Assembly: GCF_014195505.1 (NCBI RefSeq)
Contig: NZ_JACIBV010000001.1
Coordinates: forward strand, 3,658,001 to 3,722,000
DNA from: Nonomuraea dietziae
Lineage (GTDB): Bacteria > Actinomycetota > Actinomycetes > Streptosporangiales > Streptosporangiaceae
DNA length: 64,000 nt
Reading direction: 5' to 3'
The position numbers and the translations under genes were made by a program. The notes under the pieces were generated by a model. It saw only the letters and a list, made by a program, of their open reading frames with translations, made no database searches and had not been told where the DNA came from. Numbering within the stretch: position 1 is the stretch's first letter; each line of letters opens with the position of its first letter. Positions 9,209 to 19,183 of the stretch are shown one piece after another.

Positions 9209-10210
9209 ATGGCGATATACCGGTCGTCTGGCGAGGGGCAAACCGAGGTCGTCCTCACCGATGGGAACCCTTACGGGAGCCGCACTCTGGTGGTCGAACG
9301 CGACGAAGCGTCGTCGGTAGCTTACCTGTGCTCACCGGGCGGCGAGGTGCACGGAGCCGTCTGGCTGGCCAACCACCTGACCGCCCCCGAGGTGGTCGAC
9401 CTGGCCAGGCTGAACGCCGGCGCGCCGCCGCTCATGCCCAGGCCCAACACCCGCCATCCCGAGGGACGGCACGCGCTGGGCCAGTTGACCACGCTGTGGT
9501 TCGAGGAGGGCGACGGCGTCGCCCTGTATGAGAACGACGAGCTGCTGGCGGTCATTCCTGGCTGGGCCGACATGAGCAGGGGCATGCCCGGCTACGCGCG
9601 CGACGCGATCGGCGAGACACCGTTCGCCTGGGCGCTGCCCGAGGCGCTCGAGGGGTTACAGCCCAGGCTCACCCACGCGAGGGCCTACTGGCAGTGGCGC
9701 AACAGCGAGGGCTCATGGGCCTCCTTCCAGCAGTTCGTGATGGGCCACCTCGACCGCACCGTCGGCCCCGCGGGCCGCTACTGGGACGCCAGCGGCGAAC
9801 GGCTGCCGACGGTCGGCATCACCGAGCGCCCGCCGTACGGCAAGCGAGGCTTCACGATCCTGTCGACGGTCGGCATGAGCTGCCAGCGCATGCCCACGGT
9901 CGAGCAGTGGATCGACAGGCCACGCGCCTACGCCAGGATCGAGCTGGCGGTGGCCACCCACGGCGACCCGCGCGAGGCGGCGCTGCTGCTGGTGTGGCTG
10001 GCGCAGTACCCATGGCACTCGGTGACGTGGCTGGGGCACGGGCACACCGCCAAGTGGTACCACGAGCCCTCGACCTTTCCGCTGGGCGGGCAGTACGACG
10101 GGGTGATCATGCTCGCGGACGCCAACGACAAGCCCGACATGTCAGGGTTCGGGTTCGGCGGCGAGGCGGTTCGATGGCTCTGGCTGGAACCATGGAACGG
10201 CGAGGCGTGA
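9209..10210 (+). CDS. Uncharacterised protein, possible suppressor-of-fused-like domain
   Basis: Soluble protein of 333 residues with no signal peptide or membrane segment. The last third (about 245-325) has the pattern [10 protein letters not shown]...[11 protein letters not shown]...EPSTFPLG, which resembles bacterial suppressor-of-fused-like domains often found as immunity proteins; this assignment is tentative. The N-terminal half is not recognised. The ATG at 9209 is 31 bp from the divergent rlmN start; another ATG at 9205 is in a different frame and opens only a 108-codon shadow. No toxin gene is visible beside it. Confidence 0.6.
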   Translation: MAIYRSSGEGQTEVVLTDGNPYGSRTLVVERDEASSVAYLCSPGGEVHGAVWLANHLTAPEVVDLARLNAGAPPLMPRPNTRHPEGRHALGQLTTLWFEEGDGVALYENDELLAVIPGWADMSRGMPGYARDAIGETPFAWALPEALEGLQPRLTHARAYWQWRNSEGSWASFQQFVMGHLDRTVGPAGRYWDASGERLPTVGITERPPYGKRGFTILSTVGMSCQRMPTVEQWIDRPRAYARIELAVATHGDPREAALLLVWLAQYPWHSVTWLGHGHTAKWYHEPSTFPLGGQYDGVIMLADANDKPDMSGFGFGGEAVRWLWLEPWNGEA

Positions 10211-10219
10211 TCACCTAAC

Positions 10220-11011
10220 ATGCCGGACATGACCGACCTCCAGATCGACACCACCTCCCCCAGCGTGGCACGCATCTACGACTACTGGCTGGGCGGCAAG
10301 GACAACTTCGCGGTCGACAGGCAGGCCGCCGAGCAGCTGCTCAAGCTGGTCCCCGACGCCGTGGAGATGTGCCGCGACAACCGCGCCTTCCTGCGCAGGT
10401 CCGTCGAGCACCTGGCGGCCTCGGGCATCAGGCAGTTCCTCGACATCGGCAGCGGCCTGCCCACGCAGGAGAACGTCCACGAGGTGGCCATGCGCGTGGC
10501 CCCCGACTCGCGTGTCGTCTACGTCGACAACGACCCGATCGTGCTCGTCCACGGCAGGGCGCTGCTGGCCACCCACGAGAACACCACCGTCATCGAGGGC
10601 GACCTGCGCGAACCGGAGGCGATCGTGGCGGCCGCGGGCGCGCACCTCGACTTCGAGCAGCCGGTGGCTGTCCTGCTGCTGTCGATCGCGCACTTCGTCA
10701 TCGACGACGAGGAGCTGGCCAGGATCATGGCGAGCCTGCGCGCGGCCGTGCGTCCCGGCGGCTACATCGTGATGTCGCACGCCTTCGCCGGCGAGCGCAC
10801 GGGGGACGACACTGTCGAGGCGGTCCAGGAGGTCTACGCCAAGTCCGCGCCCGGCGGCCTCACCCCGCGCACCCGCGCCCAGATCAGCGCGCTGTTCGAG
10901 GGGATGGAGCTGCAGGAGCCGCACCTGGTGCCGGTCAACGCCTGGCGCACCGACCAGCGGCCCGACTTCTCCAAGCCGAGCACCATCGGCGTCGTCGCGA
11001 AGGCGGTCTAG
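10220..11011 (+). CDS. SAM-dependent methyltransferase, PF04672 type
   Basis: Protein of 263 residues matching the actinobacterial S-adenosylmethionine methyltransferase family PF04672. It opens with the hallmark SVARIYDYWLGGKDNFAVDR, followed by the SAM-binding FLDIGSGLPTQ and the YVDNDPIVLVHGRALL strand. Many paralogues occur per genome in Streptosporangiales and Streptomyces, and their substrates are mostly unknown. The gene starts 9 bp after the upstream gene. Its last codons and stop (about 10991-11029) look like the parent of the tandem repeat that follows. Confidence 0.9.
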   Translation: MPDMTDLQIDTTSPSVARIYDYWLGGKDNFAVDRQAAEQLLKLVPDAVEMCRDNRAFLRRSVEHLAASGIRQFLDIGSGLPTQENVHEVAMRVAPDSRVVYVDNDPIVLVHGRALLATHENTTVIEGDLREPEAIVAAAGAHLDFEQPVAVLLLSIAHFVIDDEELARIMASLRAAVRPGGYIVMSHAFAGERTGDDTVEAVQEVYAKSAPGGLTPRTRAQISALFEGMELQEPHLVPVNAWRTDQRPDFSKPSTIGVVAKAV

Positions 11012-11027
11012 CCGACCTCGCGGGAGC

Positions 11028-11185
11028 GGTGAAGCCGGTCGCGGGAGCCGGACCAGTCGTCGCGGAAGGCGGTGAAGCCGGTCGCGGGAGCCGGACCAGT
11101 CGTCGCGGAAGGCGGTGAAGCCGGTCGCGGGAGCCGGACCAGTCGTCGCGGAAGGCGGTCAGGCCGGTCGCGGGAGCCGGTCCGG
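11028..11185. repeat. 43-bp tandem repeat, about 3.6 copies
   Basis: Near-perfect 43-bp units start at 11028, 11071 and 11114, with a partial fourth at 11157. The unit contains GTCGTCGCGGAAGGCGGTGA followed by AGCCGGTCGCGGGAGCCGG. The preceding segment 10991-11029, which ends the methyltransferase gene, matches the unit with a few gaps, so the array appears to have been copied from the gene's 3' end including its TAG. It fills the gap between two convergent genes. Confidence 0.9.
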
Positions 11186-11197
11186 AGCCAGGGCCGC

Positions 11198-12019
11198 CTA
11201 GAAGAACAGCGACAGCAGGAGCCACACCGGGATCAGCGTCGCCACGAGCGAGTCGAGCCTGTCCATCAGCCCGCCGTGGCCCGGCAGCAGCGTGCCCATG
11301 TCCTTGATGCCGAGATCACGCTTGATCATCGACTCGACCAGGTCGCCCAGCGTGGCCATGATCGCCGCCAGCACGCCGATCAGCGCGCCCTGCCAGATCT
11401 GACCGTCCATCAGCCAGACCACCAGCCAGGCCCCCACGGCCGTGCACGCGATCACCGAGCCCGCGAAGCCCTCCCAGGTCTTCTTCGGGCTGATGATCGA
11501 CATCTTGTGCCTGCCGAACAGGACGCCCGCGAAGTAGCCGCCGATGTCGCTGCTGACCGTGACCGCGATGAAGATCAGCACCCGGAAGTGGCCGTCGGGC
11601 TCGGCAAGCAGCAGCGGCACGAACCCGGCCAGCAGCGGCGGATAGGCCAGCGCGAAGACCGAGGCCGTGGCGTCACGGACGTAGCCGTCCTGCCCGCCGT
11701 CGAACATCCGCCACAGCAGCAGCGCGAAGAGGAAGACGACGAACGTGCCCACCAGCCAGCTCGCACCGCCCCAGTAGGCGCCGCCCTGCATCACGGCCGT
11801 CGCCACCAGCACGGGGATCAACGGCACCCTGATGCCTCTGGTGGCCAGCGCCTGCACCACCTCGGCCGCTCCGACACCCACGGCGACCGCGACGACAGGG
11901 AGGAAGAGCTCCTTGATCGTCAGGAGGGAGATGATGACCAGCGCGCCCAGCCCCGCGCCCACCGCGATCGCGGCGGGCAGGTTCCTGCCGGCACGGCTGC
12001 CCGCCGTACGTTCTTCCAC
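11198..12019 (-). CDS. cdsA: Phosphatidate cytidylyltransferase
   Basis: Integral membrane enzyme of 273 residues making CDP-diacylglycerol from phosphatidate and CTP, the branch point of phospholipid synthesis. It has multiple membrane helices and the CdsA signature near the C terminus: SPKKTWEGFAGS followed by KRDLGIKDMGTLLPGHGGLMD and RLDS. The GTG start at 12019 has GGAGAG upstream. It follows frr on the same strand after a hairpin, the usual actinobacterial order. Confidence 0.95.
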   Translation of the reverse strand: MEERTAGSRAGRNLPAAIAVGAGLGALVIISLLTIKELFLPVVAVAVGVGAAEVVQALATRGIRVPLIPVLVATAVMQGGAYWGGASWLVGTFVVFLFALLLWRMFDGGQDGYVRDATASVFALAYPPLLAGFVPLLLAEPDGHFRVLIFIAVTVSSDIGGYFAGVLFGRHKMSIISPKKTWEGFAGSVIACTAVGAWLVVWLMDGQIWQGALIGVLAAIMATLGDLVESMIKRDLGIKDMGTLLPGHGGLMDRLDSLVATLIPVWLLLSLFF

Positions 12020-12143
12020 AGACTCTCCAACTCAGCGGTCAGACCGCCACGAGCCGTCTGATGCTTGATCTAATGGGAAACGTCTCAGACGTACTGCCGC
12101 TACGGTGGGGAGGCAGTCTGACGAACGTCTCCTGTTAGTAAGC

Positions 12144-12172
12144 CACGGCCCCCGCATCAAGCGAGGGCCGTG
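12144..12172 (-). terminator. Hairpin between frr and cdsA
   Basis: Arms CACGGCCC (12144-12151) and GGGCCGTG (12165-12172) form an 8-bp stem, extended by an inner CGC/GCG. It lies 18 bp past the frr stop on the minus strand. There is no clear U-tract, so it may act as a terminator or a processing site. cdsA downstream may still be partly co-transcribed. Confidence 0.6.
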
Positions 12173-12189
12173 CGGAAGCGACCGACCGC

Positions 12190-12747
12190 TCAGACCTCGA
12201 GCAGCTCGGCTTCCTTCTGCTTGAGCAGCTCGTCGATCTTGGCGACGTGCTTCTGGGTGAGGTCGTCGAGCTCCTTCTCGGCGCGACGGACCTCGTCCTC
12301 TCCCGCCTCGCCGTCCTTGACCATCTTGTCGAGGGTCTCCTTGGCGGAGCGGCGGATGTTGCGGATGGAGACCTTGGCCTGCTCACCCTTGTTGCGCGCG
12401 ACCTTGACGTACTCCTTGCGGCGCTCCTCCGAGAGCTCGGGGAAGTTGACGCGGATCACCGAGCCGTCGTTGCCGGGGTTGACGCCGAGGTCGGAGTCGC
12501 GGATCGCCTTCTCGATCGCCGCCATCGAGCCCTTGTCATAGGGCTGGATGAGGATCATGCGGGCCTCGGGAACATGGAACGAGGCCAGCTGCTGGATCGG
12601 GGTCGGCGAACCGTAGTACTCGGCGTTGATCTTGTTGAACATCGACGGGGTGACGCGACCCGTCCGGATGCTCGCGAAGTCCTCCTTCGCGACCGAGACG
12701 GCCTTGTCCATCTTTTCCTCGGCTTCGAGGAGAGTTTCGTCGATCAC
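12190..12747 (-). CDS. frr: Ribosome recycling factor
   Basis: Protein of 185 residues that, with EF-G, splits post-termination ribosomes. It has full family length with the conserved [17 protein letters not shown] near the N terminus and [20 protein letters not shown] in the middle; the C-terminal half is helical and charged. The GTG start at 12747 has AGGGAG upstream. It lies downstream of pyrH as in most bacteria. Confidence 0.97.
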   Translation of the reverse strand: MIDETLLEAEEKMDKAVSVAKEDFASIRTGRVTPSMFNKINAEYYGSPTPIQQLASFHVPEARMILIQPYDKGSMAAIEKAIRDSDLGVNPGNDGSVIRVNFPELSEERRKEYVKVARNKGEQAKVSIRNIRRSAKETLDKMVKDGEAGEDEVRRAEKELDDLTQKHVAKIDELLKQKEAELLEV

Positions 12748-12841
12748 AGCGGCTCCCTGTCTATTGGTCGCTCACCTTACTCACGCGCTTCGTGGTCCCT
12801 CCTCCGTCGGGGCCACTCCGCTCGCTGGTCAGGCTCGCTCC

Positions 12842-13637
<796 letters not shown>

Positions 13638-13674
13638 CGTGGTGGGAGGCGACTGACACCCCCCACCAACGAGA

Positions 13675-14508
13675 CTAAGCCTGGCCGACCTTGAATCGGA
13701 CGAAGGCGAGCACCTCGACGCCGTTCTCCTCGGCGTACTTGGCGATCGACTTCTTGTTGTCCTTGACGAAGGCCTGCTGCAGCAGGGTGAAGTCCTTGTA
13801 CCAGCCGTTGACGCGACCCTCGACGATCTTGGCGATCGCGGCCTCGGGCTTGCCCTCGTCGCGCGTCATCTCCTCGAAGAGCGCGCGCTCCTTCTCGACG
13901 ACGTCGGCGGGAACGGCCTCGGCGTTGAGGTACTTCGGCGCCATCGCCGCGGCGTGCTGCGCGATGTCCTTGGCGACGTCGGCGTTGGGCTTGTCGAGCT
14001 GCACCAGCACGCCGACCGCCGGCGGGAGCTGCGGGTCGGTCTTGTGCATGTAGGCGCCGATGTAGCCGCCCTCGAGGACCGCGAAGCGGCGGATCTCGAT
14101 CTTCTCACCCAGCGCGGCGTTGGCCTCGTCGAGGTGCTCCTTGACGGACTTGCCGTCGAGGGAGGAGGCGAGCAGGGTGTCGACGTCGCCGGGCCTGGTG
14201 GCCAGGATGTGCTCGACGACCTGCGCGGCCAGCTCCTGGAAGCGCTCGCCCTTGGCGACGAAGTCGGTCTCGCAGTTGAGCTCGAGCAGCGCGGCGGCGG
14301 ACTCGCCGTCCTGCTTGACGGCGACCAGGCCGTTGGAGGCGGTGCGCGCCTCACGCTTGCCGACGTCCTTGGCGCCCTTGAGGCGCAGGATCTCGACGGC
14401 GCGGTCGAAGTCGCCCTCGGACTCCTCCAGCGCCTTCTTGCAGTCCATCATGCCGGCGGCGGTCAGCTCGCGAAGCCGCTTGACATCGGCCATGTTCACG
14501 GAAGCCAT
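13675..14508 (-). CDS. tsf: Elongation factor Ts
   Basis: Protein of 277 residues that recharges EF-Tu with GTP. The N-terminal UBA-like domain ([20 protein letters not shown]) and the core motif [15 protein letters not shown] are intact, and the C terminus is complete. The ATG at 14508 is chosen because AGGA lies 7 nt upstream; the ATG at 14514 sits directly on the ribosome site. It follows rpsB after a hairpin and precedes pyrH by 37 bp. Confidence 0.97.
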   Translation of the reverse strand: MASVNMADVKRLRELTAAGMMDCKKALEESEGDFDRAVEILRLKGAKDVGKREARTASNGLVAVKQDGESAAALLELNCETDFVAKGERFQELAAQVVEHILATRPGDVDTLLASSLDGKSVKEHLDEANAALGEKIEIRRFAVLEGGYIGAYMHKTDPQLPPAVGVLVQLDKPNADVAKDIAQHAAAMAPKYLNAEAVPADVVEKERALFEEMTRDEGKPEAAIAKIVEGRVNGWYKDFTLLQQAFVKDNKKSIAKYAEENGVEVLAFVRFKVGQA

Positions 14509-14582
14509 GTGCATTTCCTCGTGGGATCGGTCGTGGATCGGGTGTGCACCCGAAAAGCCTCAGTGCCGGTGCGACCGGCGTG

Positions 14583-14615
14583 GGTACGGCTCGCACGCGT
14601 GGCGCGAGCCGTACC
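14583..14615 (-). terminator. Hairpin between rpsB and tsf
   Basis: A perfect 12-bp stem GGTACGGCTCGC (14583-14594) pairs with GCGAGCCGTACC (14604-14615) around a 9-nt loop, 12 bp past the rpsB stop on the minus strand. It lacks a U-tract. Intercistronic hairpins are common between rpsB and tsf and may partly terminate transcription to set the S2:EF-Ts ratio. Confidence 0.6.
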
Positions 14616-14626
14616 AGCGCATGCCC

Positions 14627-15559
14627 TTAGGCCTGCTCGGTCTCGCCCTCGGCCTTGGCCTCGGTCTCAGCCTCGACACCGGCCTCGGCCTCGGCCGGAG
14701 CGGCCTCGGTCTCGGCGGTGACCTCAGCGTCGTCCTCGGCGACGGCCTCAGCCGCGACCTCGGCCTCCTCGGCCTTCTGCTCGCCCGAGCCCTGCTCGAT
14801 GAGCTCGCGCTCCCACTCGGCCAGCGGCTCGGCGGCGGCGGGCTTCTCGTCGCCGCGAGCGGCGCCGGAGCGGGCCATGAGACCGGCGGCGACACCGTCG
14901 GCGACGACGCGGGTCAGCAGACCGACGGCGCGGATGGCGTCGTCGTTACCCGGGATCGGGTAGTCGACCTCGTCGGGGTCGCAGTTGGTGTCGAGGATCG
15001 CGACGACCGGGATGCCGAGCTTCTTGGCCTCGGAGATCGCGATGTGCTCCTTCTTGGTGTCGACGATCCACACCGCGCTGGGCACGCGGCCCATGTCGCG
15101 GATGCCGCCGAGCGTGCGCTCGAGCTTCTCCTTCTCGCGGCGGCGCATGAGGAGCTCCTTCTTGGTGAGCCCCGAAGCGGCCACGTTGTCGAAGTCGAGC
15201 TCCTCGAGCTCCTTCAGACGCTGGAGCCTCTTGTGCACGGTGGAGAAGTTGGTGAGCATGCCACCCAGCCAGCGCTGGTTGACATACGGCATGCCGACGC
15301 GGCCTGCCTGCTCGGCGATGGCCTCCTGAGCCTGCTTCTTCGTGCCGATGAACAGGATGGTGCCGCCGTGGGCGACCGTCTCCTTGACGAAGTCGTAGGC
15401 GCGGTCGATGAACGACAGCGACTTCTGCAGGTCGATGATGTAGATGCCATTGCGCTCGGTGAAGATGAAGCGCTTCATCTTCGGGTTCCACCGGCGGGTC
15501 TGGTGGCCGAAGTGAACACCGCTCTCGAGGAGCTGTCGCATGGTGACGACGGGGGCCAT
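14627..15559 (-). CDS. rpsB: 30S ribosomal protein S2
   Basis: Protein of 310 residues, with the conserved S2 body (about 1-235) starting [20 protein letters not shown] and including [12 protein letters not shown] and [24 protein letters not shown] segments. The remaining about 75 residues form an Ala/Glu-rich acidic tail, common in actinobacterial S2. The ATG at 15559 follows GGAGGACC with 5 nt spacing. It heads the rpsB-tsf pair. The frame of the upstream arsR-like gene, as read here, runs on into this gene only because of its frameshift. Confidence 0.97.
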   Translation of the reverse strand: MAPVVTMRQLLESGVHFGHQTRRWNPKMKRFIFTERNGIYIIDLQKSLSFIDRAYDFVKETVAHGGTILFIGTKKQAQEAIAEQAGRVGMPYVNQRWLGGMLTNFSTVHKRLQRLKELEELDFDNVAASGLTKKELLMRRREKEKLERTLGGIRDMGRVPSAVWIVDTKKEHIAISEAKKLGIPVVAILDTNCDPDEVDYPIPGNDDAIRAVGLLTRVVADGVAAGLMARSGAARGDEKPAAAEPLAEWERELIEQGSGEQKAEEAEVAAEAVAEDDAEVTAETEAAPAEAEAGVEAETEAKAEGETEQA

Positions 15560-15636
15560 GTGCTGGTCCTCCAGTTTCTCGGTTGTGCCGCGGCAGCCGT
15601 ACGGCCTGCCGCCCTGATGCCCCGCACCCGTTCCTG

Positions 15637-15652
15637 CCGGCCTTGCGGCCGG
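15637..15652. other. Short perfect hairpin in the rpsB leader
   Basis: CCGGCC-TTGC-GGCCGG forms a 6-bp stem 78 bp upstream of the rpsB start. Together with the hairpin at 15689-15707 it could be part of a structured rpsB leader. S2 leaders with autoregulatory structure exist in other bacteria, but I cannot match this one to a known class. Confidence 0.3.
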
Positions 15653-15688
15653 ACCGAGGGAACGGTTTGCGACGGGGCATGCGAAGTC

Positions 15689-15707
15689 GGCCTGTCACTG
15701 ACAGGCC
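15689..15707 (-). terminator. Hairpin between arsR-like gene and rpsB
   Basis: GGCCTGTCA and TGACAGGCC (15689-15697 and 15699-15707) make a 9-bp inverted repeat, foldable as a 7-bp stem with a 5-nt loop. It is about 85 bp beyond the repaired stop of the arsR-like gene and upstream of rpsB on the same strand. It may terminate the regulator's transcript. No U-tract is visible. Confidence 0.45.
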
Positions 15708-15791
15708 ACCGAAAAGCATACCTCCAGAGGAGGCCCGGCCTGACCGTCATGCCTGGCACGGCCGTCTGACTGGCGGAGGGTTCCGCGCACG

Positions 15792-16404
15792 TCAGCCCGC
15801 GTCGTGGTCCTCGGTCGGCAGGGCCCGGCCTCGGCGGGTCGACGAGCGGGAACAGGGATGTGTGCGTCACGACCTCGCGGGCGCCTTCGGGCGGGTCGGT
15901 CCTGCGCAGGGTGAGGTAGGGCTCGATGAGCTGCTCCATCCGGTCACGCAGCTCGGCCGCCTCGGCGGCGGTCATCATCAGGTAGGCCCGTCGCCAGTTC
16001 GAGACGTCACGCCACTCCTGCGGCTCGGTGTCGAGCGCGGCCATCCCCCGCCTGATCTCGCGCTGGCTGTCGGCCAGGATCATGTCGACCAGCAGTTGCT
16101 TGGCCTCCTTGACCATGGGCTCGTCCTGGGGCTCCCTCTCGATGGAGACGCCCTCCTTCACCGCCTGCCAGACCCTCTCCCTTCCGTCGCCTCGCGGCGG
16201 CGCGTCCTCCACGAAGCCGTACTTCGCGAGCATCCGCAGGTGGTAGCTGGCGGCGCTGGGCGTGACCCCGACGACCTCGGCCAGCTCGGTGGCGGTCGCG
16301 GCGGGCTGCCGTCCCAAAAAGTTGATCATGGCGAGCCTGGCCGGGTGGGCCAGCGCCCGCATGGCTTTGGGATCGCTCAGCGGCTTGCGGCTGTCGTGGC
16401 TCAC
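15792..16404 (-). pseudogene. ArsR-family regulator, 3' end frameshifted
   Basis: Winged-helix regulator of about 200 residues. The ArsR-type domain is at 10-85 (MRALAHPARLAMINFLGRQP, then TATELAEVVGVTPSAASYHL) and is followed by a C-terminal helical region. It probably represses the divergent MFS gene through the CTGAAGG inverted repeat. As written, the frame loses its stop and runs to 15475 inside rpsB. Removing one G of the AGGGCCC at 15820-15826 gives the ending VDPPRPGLPTEDHDAG and a TGA at 15792, a natural end for this protein. The GTG start is at 16404. The break has the same signature as those in pyrH and comM. Confidence 0.85.
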
Positions 16405-16417
16405 GACAGAAACCTAC

Positions 16418-16480
16418 CTGAAGGGTTGCCTTCAGAGTTATGAAGGATTACTTTCACAACTATGAAGCAAATCCTTCAGG
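16418..16480. promoter_or_regulatory. TGAAGG operator cluster between arsR-like and MFS genes
   Basis: The 57-bp divergent gap holds a perfect inverted repeat CTGAAGG-GTTG-CCTTCAG (16418-16435), a TGAAGG half-site at 16441-16446, and CCTTCAGG at 16473-16480 inside the first MFS codons. Clustered half-sites in this position suit autoregulation by the ArsR-like protein and repression of the transporter. Binding is inferred. Confidence 0.6.
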
Positions 16481-17784
16481 ATTCCCTTCCCCTTCGCAGA
16501 CAGCGCGACTACCGCCTCCTCTGGACCGCCAGGACGGTCTCCATCACCGGCTCGGAGGTCTCCAAGCTGGCCGTCCCGCTGACCGCCGTGACCCTGCTGG
16601 CCGCCTCACCCGCGCAGATGGGCGTCCTGACCGCGCTGGCCTTCGTGCCCGCGCTGCTGTTCGGCCTGCACGCGGGCGCCCTGGCCGACAGACTCGGCCG
16701 GCACCGCCCGCTGATGATCGCCTGCGAACTCGTCTCCGCCTTCGCGGCTCTGATGGTGCCCCTCGCCTGGTTCGCCGGGGTCCTGAGCGTCCCGCTGCTG
16801 GCCGCCGTCGCCCTCGTCATCGGTACGGCCGGCGTCGTCTTCAAGGCGGCCAACTTCCCCCACCTGGCCGCGGTCGTCCCCGCCGGACAGCGGACGGAGG
16901 CGATGGCCGGCTTCCACGCCTCCTACTCCGTCGCCTCGATCGCGGGGCCAGGCCTCGCGGGAGCGCTGGTGCAGATGCTCACCGCGCCGCTTGCCGTCCT
17001 GATGGAGGCGCTGTCGTTCCTGGCCTCGGCGCTGATGCTGCGCGCCATCCGCACCCACGACGACCACGAGCCGAGCCGGTCACGCGGCATGTGGCGCGAC
17101 ATCGTCGAAGGGCTGCGCGTCAGCCTCACCCAGCCCGTGCTGCGCGCCATCCTCGGCGCGGGCGTGACCCTGAACTTCTTCGCGATGGCCTACATCGCCA
17201 TCGCCATCCTCTACATGCTGCAGGTCCTGCACCTCCCGCAGGGCGTGATCGGCGCGCTCACCGCGGTGTCCGGCGTAGGCGGGCTGATCGGCGCGTGGGC
17301 GACCACCAGGCTCGTCAAGCGGTACGGCGAGGACAGGGTGATGGTCTACGCGATCCTGCTCTTCCCCGTGGACATGCTCACGGTGGGCCTGGTGCGCGGG
17401 CCGCTCTGGGTCACGATCCCCATCATGGCCACGACAGGACTGCTCATCGGCGCCACGGTCATCGCCTTCGCCACCTGCATGAACGTCGTCGCCATGCGGG
17501 AGGCGCCGGCCGAGGTGATGGGCCGCGTCAACGCCACGATGACCTTCGCCATCCAGGGGGTACTGGCCCTCGGCGGTCTGTTCGGCGGGCTGCTGGCCGA
17601 GGTGGTGGGGCTGCGCGCGGTCGTCCTGGTCTGCGCGGCCGGCACGTCCCTCGCGATCTTCTGGATCTGGGGCTCTCCGCTGCGCCCCCGGCGCAGGCGC
17701 GGCGCGGCCGAAGGCGAGGACGCCGATCCGGTGCGAAGCAGGGCGCTGAGGGAACTCGCCTTCACCAAGATCCGCACCGTCTAG
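16462..17784 (+). CDS. MFS transporter (efflux type)
   Basis: Major facilitator superfamily protein of 440 residues with about 12 membrane segments. The loop between helices 2 and 3 carries HAGALADRLGRHRPL, the typical MFS motif. The N-terminal RDYRLLWTARTVSITGSEVS is typical of the enterobactin-exporter/drug-efflux-like MFS group. It diverges from the ArsR-like gene with an inverted-repeat operator between, so expression is probably induced by a ligand of that regulator. The ATG at 16462 has only a weak, distant GAAGGA site. Substrate unknown. Confidence 0.88.
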   Translation: MKQILQDSLPLRRQRDYRLLWTARTVSITGSEVSKLAVPLTAVTLLAASPAQMGVLTALAFVPALLFGLHAGALADRLGRHRPLMIACELVSAFAALMVPLAWFAGVLSVPLLAAVALVIGTAGVVFKAANFPHLAAVVPAGQRTEAMAGFHASYSVASIAGPGLAGALVQMLTAPLAVLMEALSFLASALMLRAIRTHDDHEPSRSRGMWRDIVEGLRVSLTQPVLRAILGAGVTLNFFAMAYIAIAILYMLQVLHLPQGVIGALTAVSGVGGLIGAWATTRLVKRYGEDRVMVYAILLFPVDMLTVGLVRGPLWVTIPIMATTGLLIGATVIAFATCMNVVAMREAPAEVMGRVNATMTFAIQGVLALGGLFGGLLAEVVGLRAVVLVCAAGTSLAIFWIWGSPLRPRRRRGAAEGEDADPVRSRALRELAFTKIRTV

Positions 17785-17824
17785 GCATGCTCTTCGTCCT
17801 CGCCGCCCGTCCTCCAGAGCGGCG

Positions 17825-19183
17825 CTATCCGACCCCGCTCGCGCGCTGCGCGTTGTCCCGCCACACGGGCAGGTCGGCGCCCTGGCGTGGCGGCGGGCTC
17901 GTCCACCCGGGCCTCCTGCCGCCGATCCGTCCGGGCGGCAGCACGTACGTCAGCCGTCCGAAGTCGCTGTCCATCTCACCCAGCGACCCCGTGGCCTCCA
18001 GCCGGTCGGCGGGTTCGGGTTCGCCTCTGCCCAGCTCGTCCAGCCACTGCGCGGTCCTCGCCAGGCTCAGCCGTACCCGCCAGGACCCGCCCTCCGCCCG
18101 CCGCCTCAGCAACGCCGCGATCGCCCCGAAGGCCGCCAGGTATCCCGTCGCATGGTCCAGCACCTGGGCGGGGAGCGGGCGCGGCGGATCTCCGCCCGCG
18201 ATGCCCGTCGCCATCTGGACCAGGCTGTCGAACCCGCGCCCTCCCGTCGGACCGTAGGCGGTGATGTCCACGCTCACCAGCCCCTGCGTGCGCTCGGCCA
18301 GCTCGTCCACGATCCCCAGCGCGCCCGGTCTCACGGCCCTGACGACCACGTCGGCGGACCCGACCAGGTCCGCGAGCACCCGCCGTCCCTCGGACGAACG
18401 CAGGTCGAGATGGCACGACCGCTTCCCGAAGGCCGTGCTGATCACCAGCCCGGGAACCTCGGGCAGGTCGGGCGCCCCCACCTTGAGCACGTCCGCCCCG
18501 TAGGCGGCCATCGTCCTGGTGGCCACCGGCCCGGCGATCACCCTGGTGAGATCGAGCACCCGCACCCCGTCCAGAGCCCTCCCTCCCTCTCGCCCCGCCC
18601 GGCCTCCTCCGAGGGGCCACCCGTGAGGAGATCCGCCGCCTCCCGGCACACGGGTCACCTCGACGAGCGGCGTCCCGGCGACAGTGCGCGCCCGCGGGTC
18701 CTCACGCCACTCCTGCGGCGTCCGCAGCGCCGCGGCGCACCCGTTCCGCTCGGTCACCCTCCGCTCGACCTCCAGCGCCGTACGGCTCGCGCACGCCCGC
18801 CGTACCGCCTCGCGGTCCGAGCCCATCGACAACCCCAGCGCCCGCAGCGCCGCGTCACGGTGATGATCGAAGTTGCAGTGCAGCCGGACCCATCCGTCAG
18901 CGGTCCTGTAGTCGCCCGACAGCTCCGCCCACAACTCCCCCTGCTCACCATCGATCCTGAAGTACCGCTCATCCCGGAAGGCGACCAGAGCCTCCCTGAC
19001 CGACACCTCGGCCTCCGTTCCCAGCACGGCCGCCGCCGCTGCCGTCGCAGCCCCCACCGAGACGGCCGCCGCCACCTCCACCCGGTACGCCGAAGGCAGC
19101 CGCGAACCGTCGTCCGTGACCCGCACCTCGGGCAGCGTCACCCCTGCCGACGTCCCCAGCTCCCGGATCAGCTTCGCGGTCAC
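17825..19183 (-). CDS. CoA-transferase family III (CaiB/BaiF) protein
   Basis: Protein of 452 residues. The C-terminal half (about 205-435) carries the CaiB/BaiF start LDGVRVLDLTRVIAGPVATR and GADVLKV, then ITAYGPTGG and the VLDHATGYLAAFGAIAALL segment. The N-terminal 190 residues (with LHCNFDHHRDAALRALG) look like a partner domain. The usual GDxxR loop after the KV strand is replaced by a PDLPEVPG stretch, so CoA-transferase activity is uncertain. The GTG at 19183 overlaps the GNAT stop (GTGA), so the two genes are translationally coupled. Confidence 0.82.
   Translation of the reverse strand: MTAKLIRELGTSAGVTLPEVRVTDDGSRLPSAYRVEVAAAVSVGAATAAAAAVLGTEAEVSVREALVAFRDERYFRIDGEQGELWAELSGDYRTADGWVRLHCNFDHHRDAALRALGLSMGSDREAVRRACASRTALEVERRVTERNGCAAALRTPQEWREDPRARTVAGTPLVEVTRVPGGGGSPHGWPLGGGRAGREGGRALDGVRVLDLTRVIAGPVATRTMAAYGADVLKVGAPDLPEVPGLVISTAFGKRSCHLDLRSSEGRRVLADLVGSADVVVRAVRPGALGIVDELAERTQGLVSVDITAYGPTGGRGFDSLVQMATGIAGGDPPRPLPAQVLDHATGYLAAFGAIAALLRRRAEGGSWRVRLSLARTAQWLDELGRGEPEPADRLEATGSLGEMDSDFGRLTYVLPPGRIGGRRPGWTSPPPRQGADLPVWRDNAQRASGVG

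Noticed and set aside
15475..15791. Extended C terminus of the arsR-like protein overlapping rpsB
   Set aside because: It exists only because of the extra base at 15820-15826. Restoring the frame gives a natural stop at 15792.
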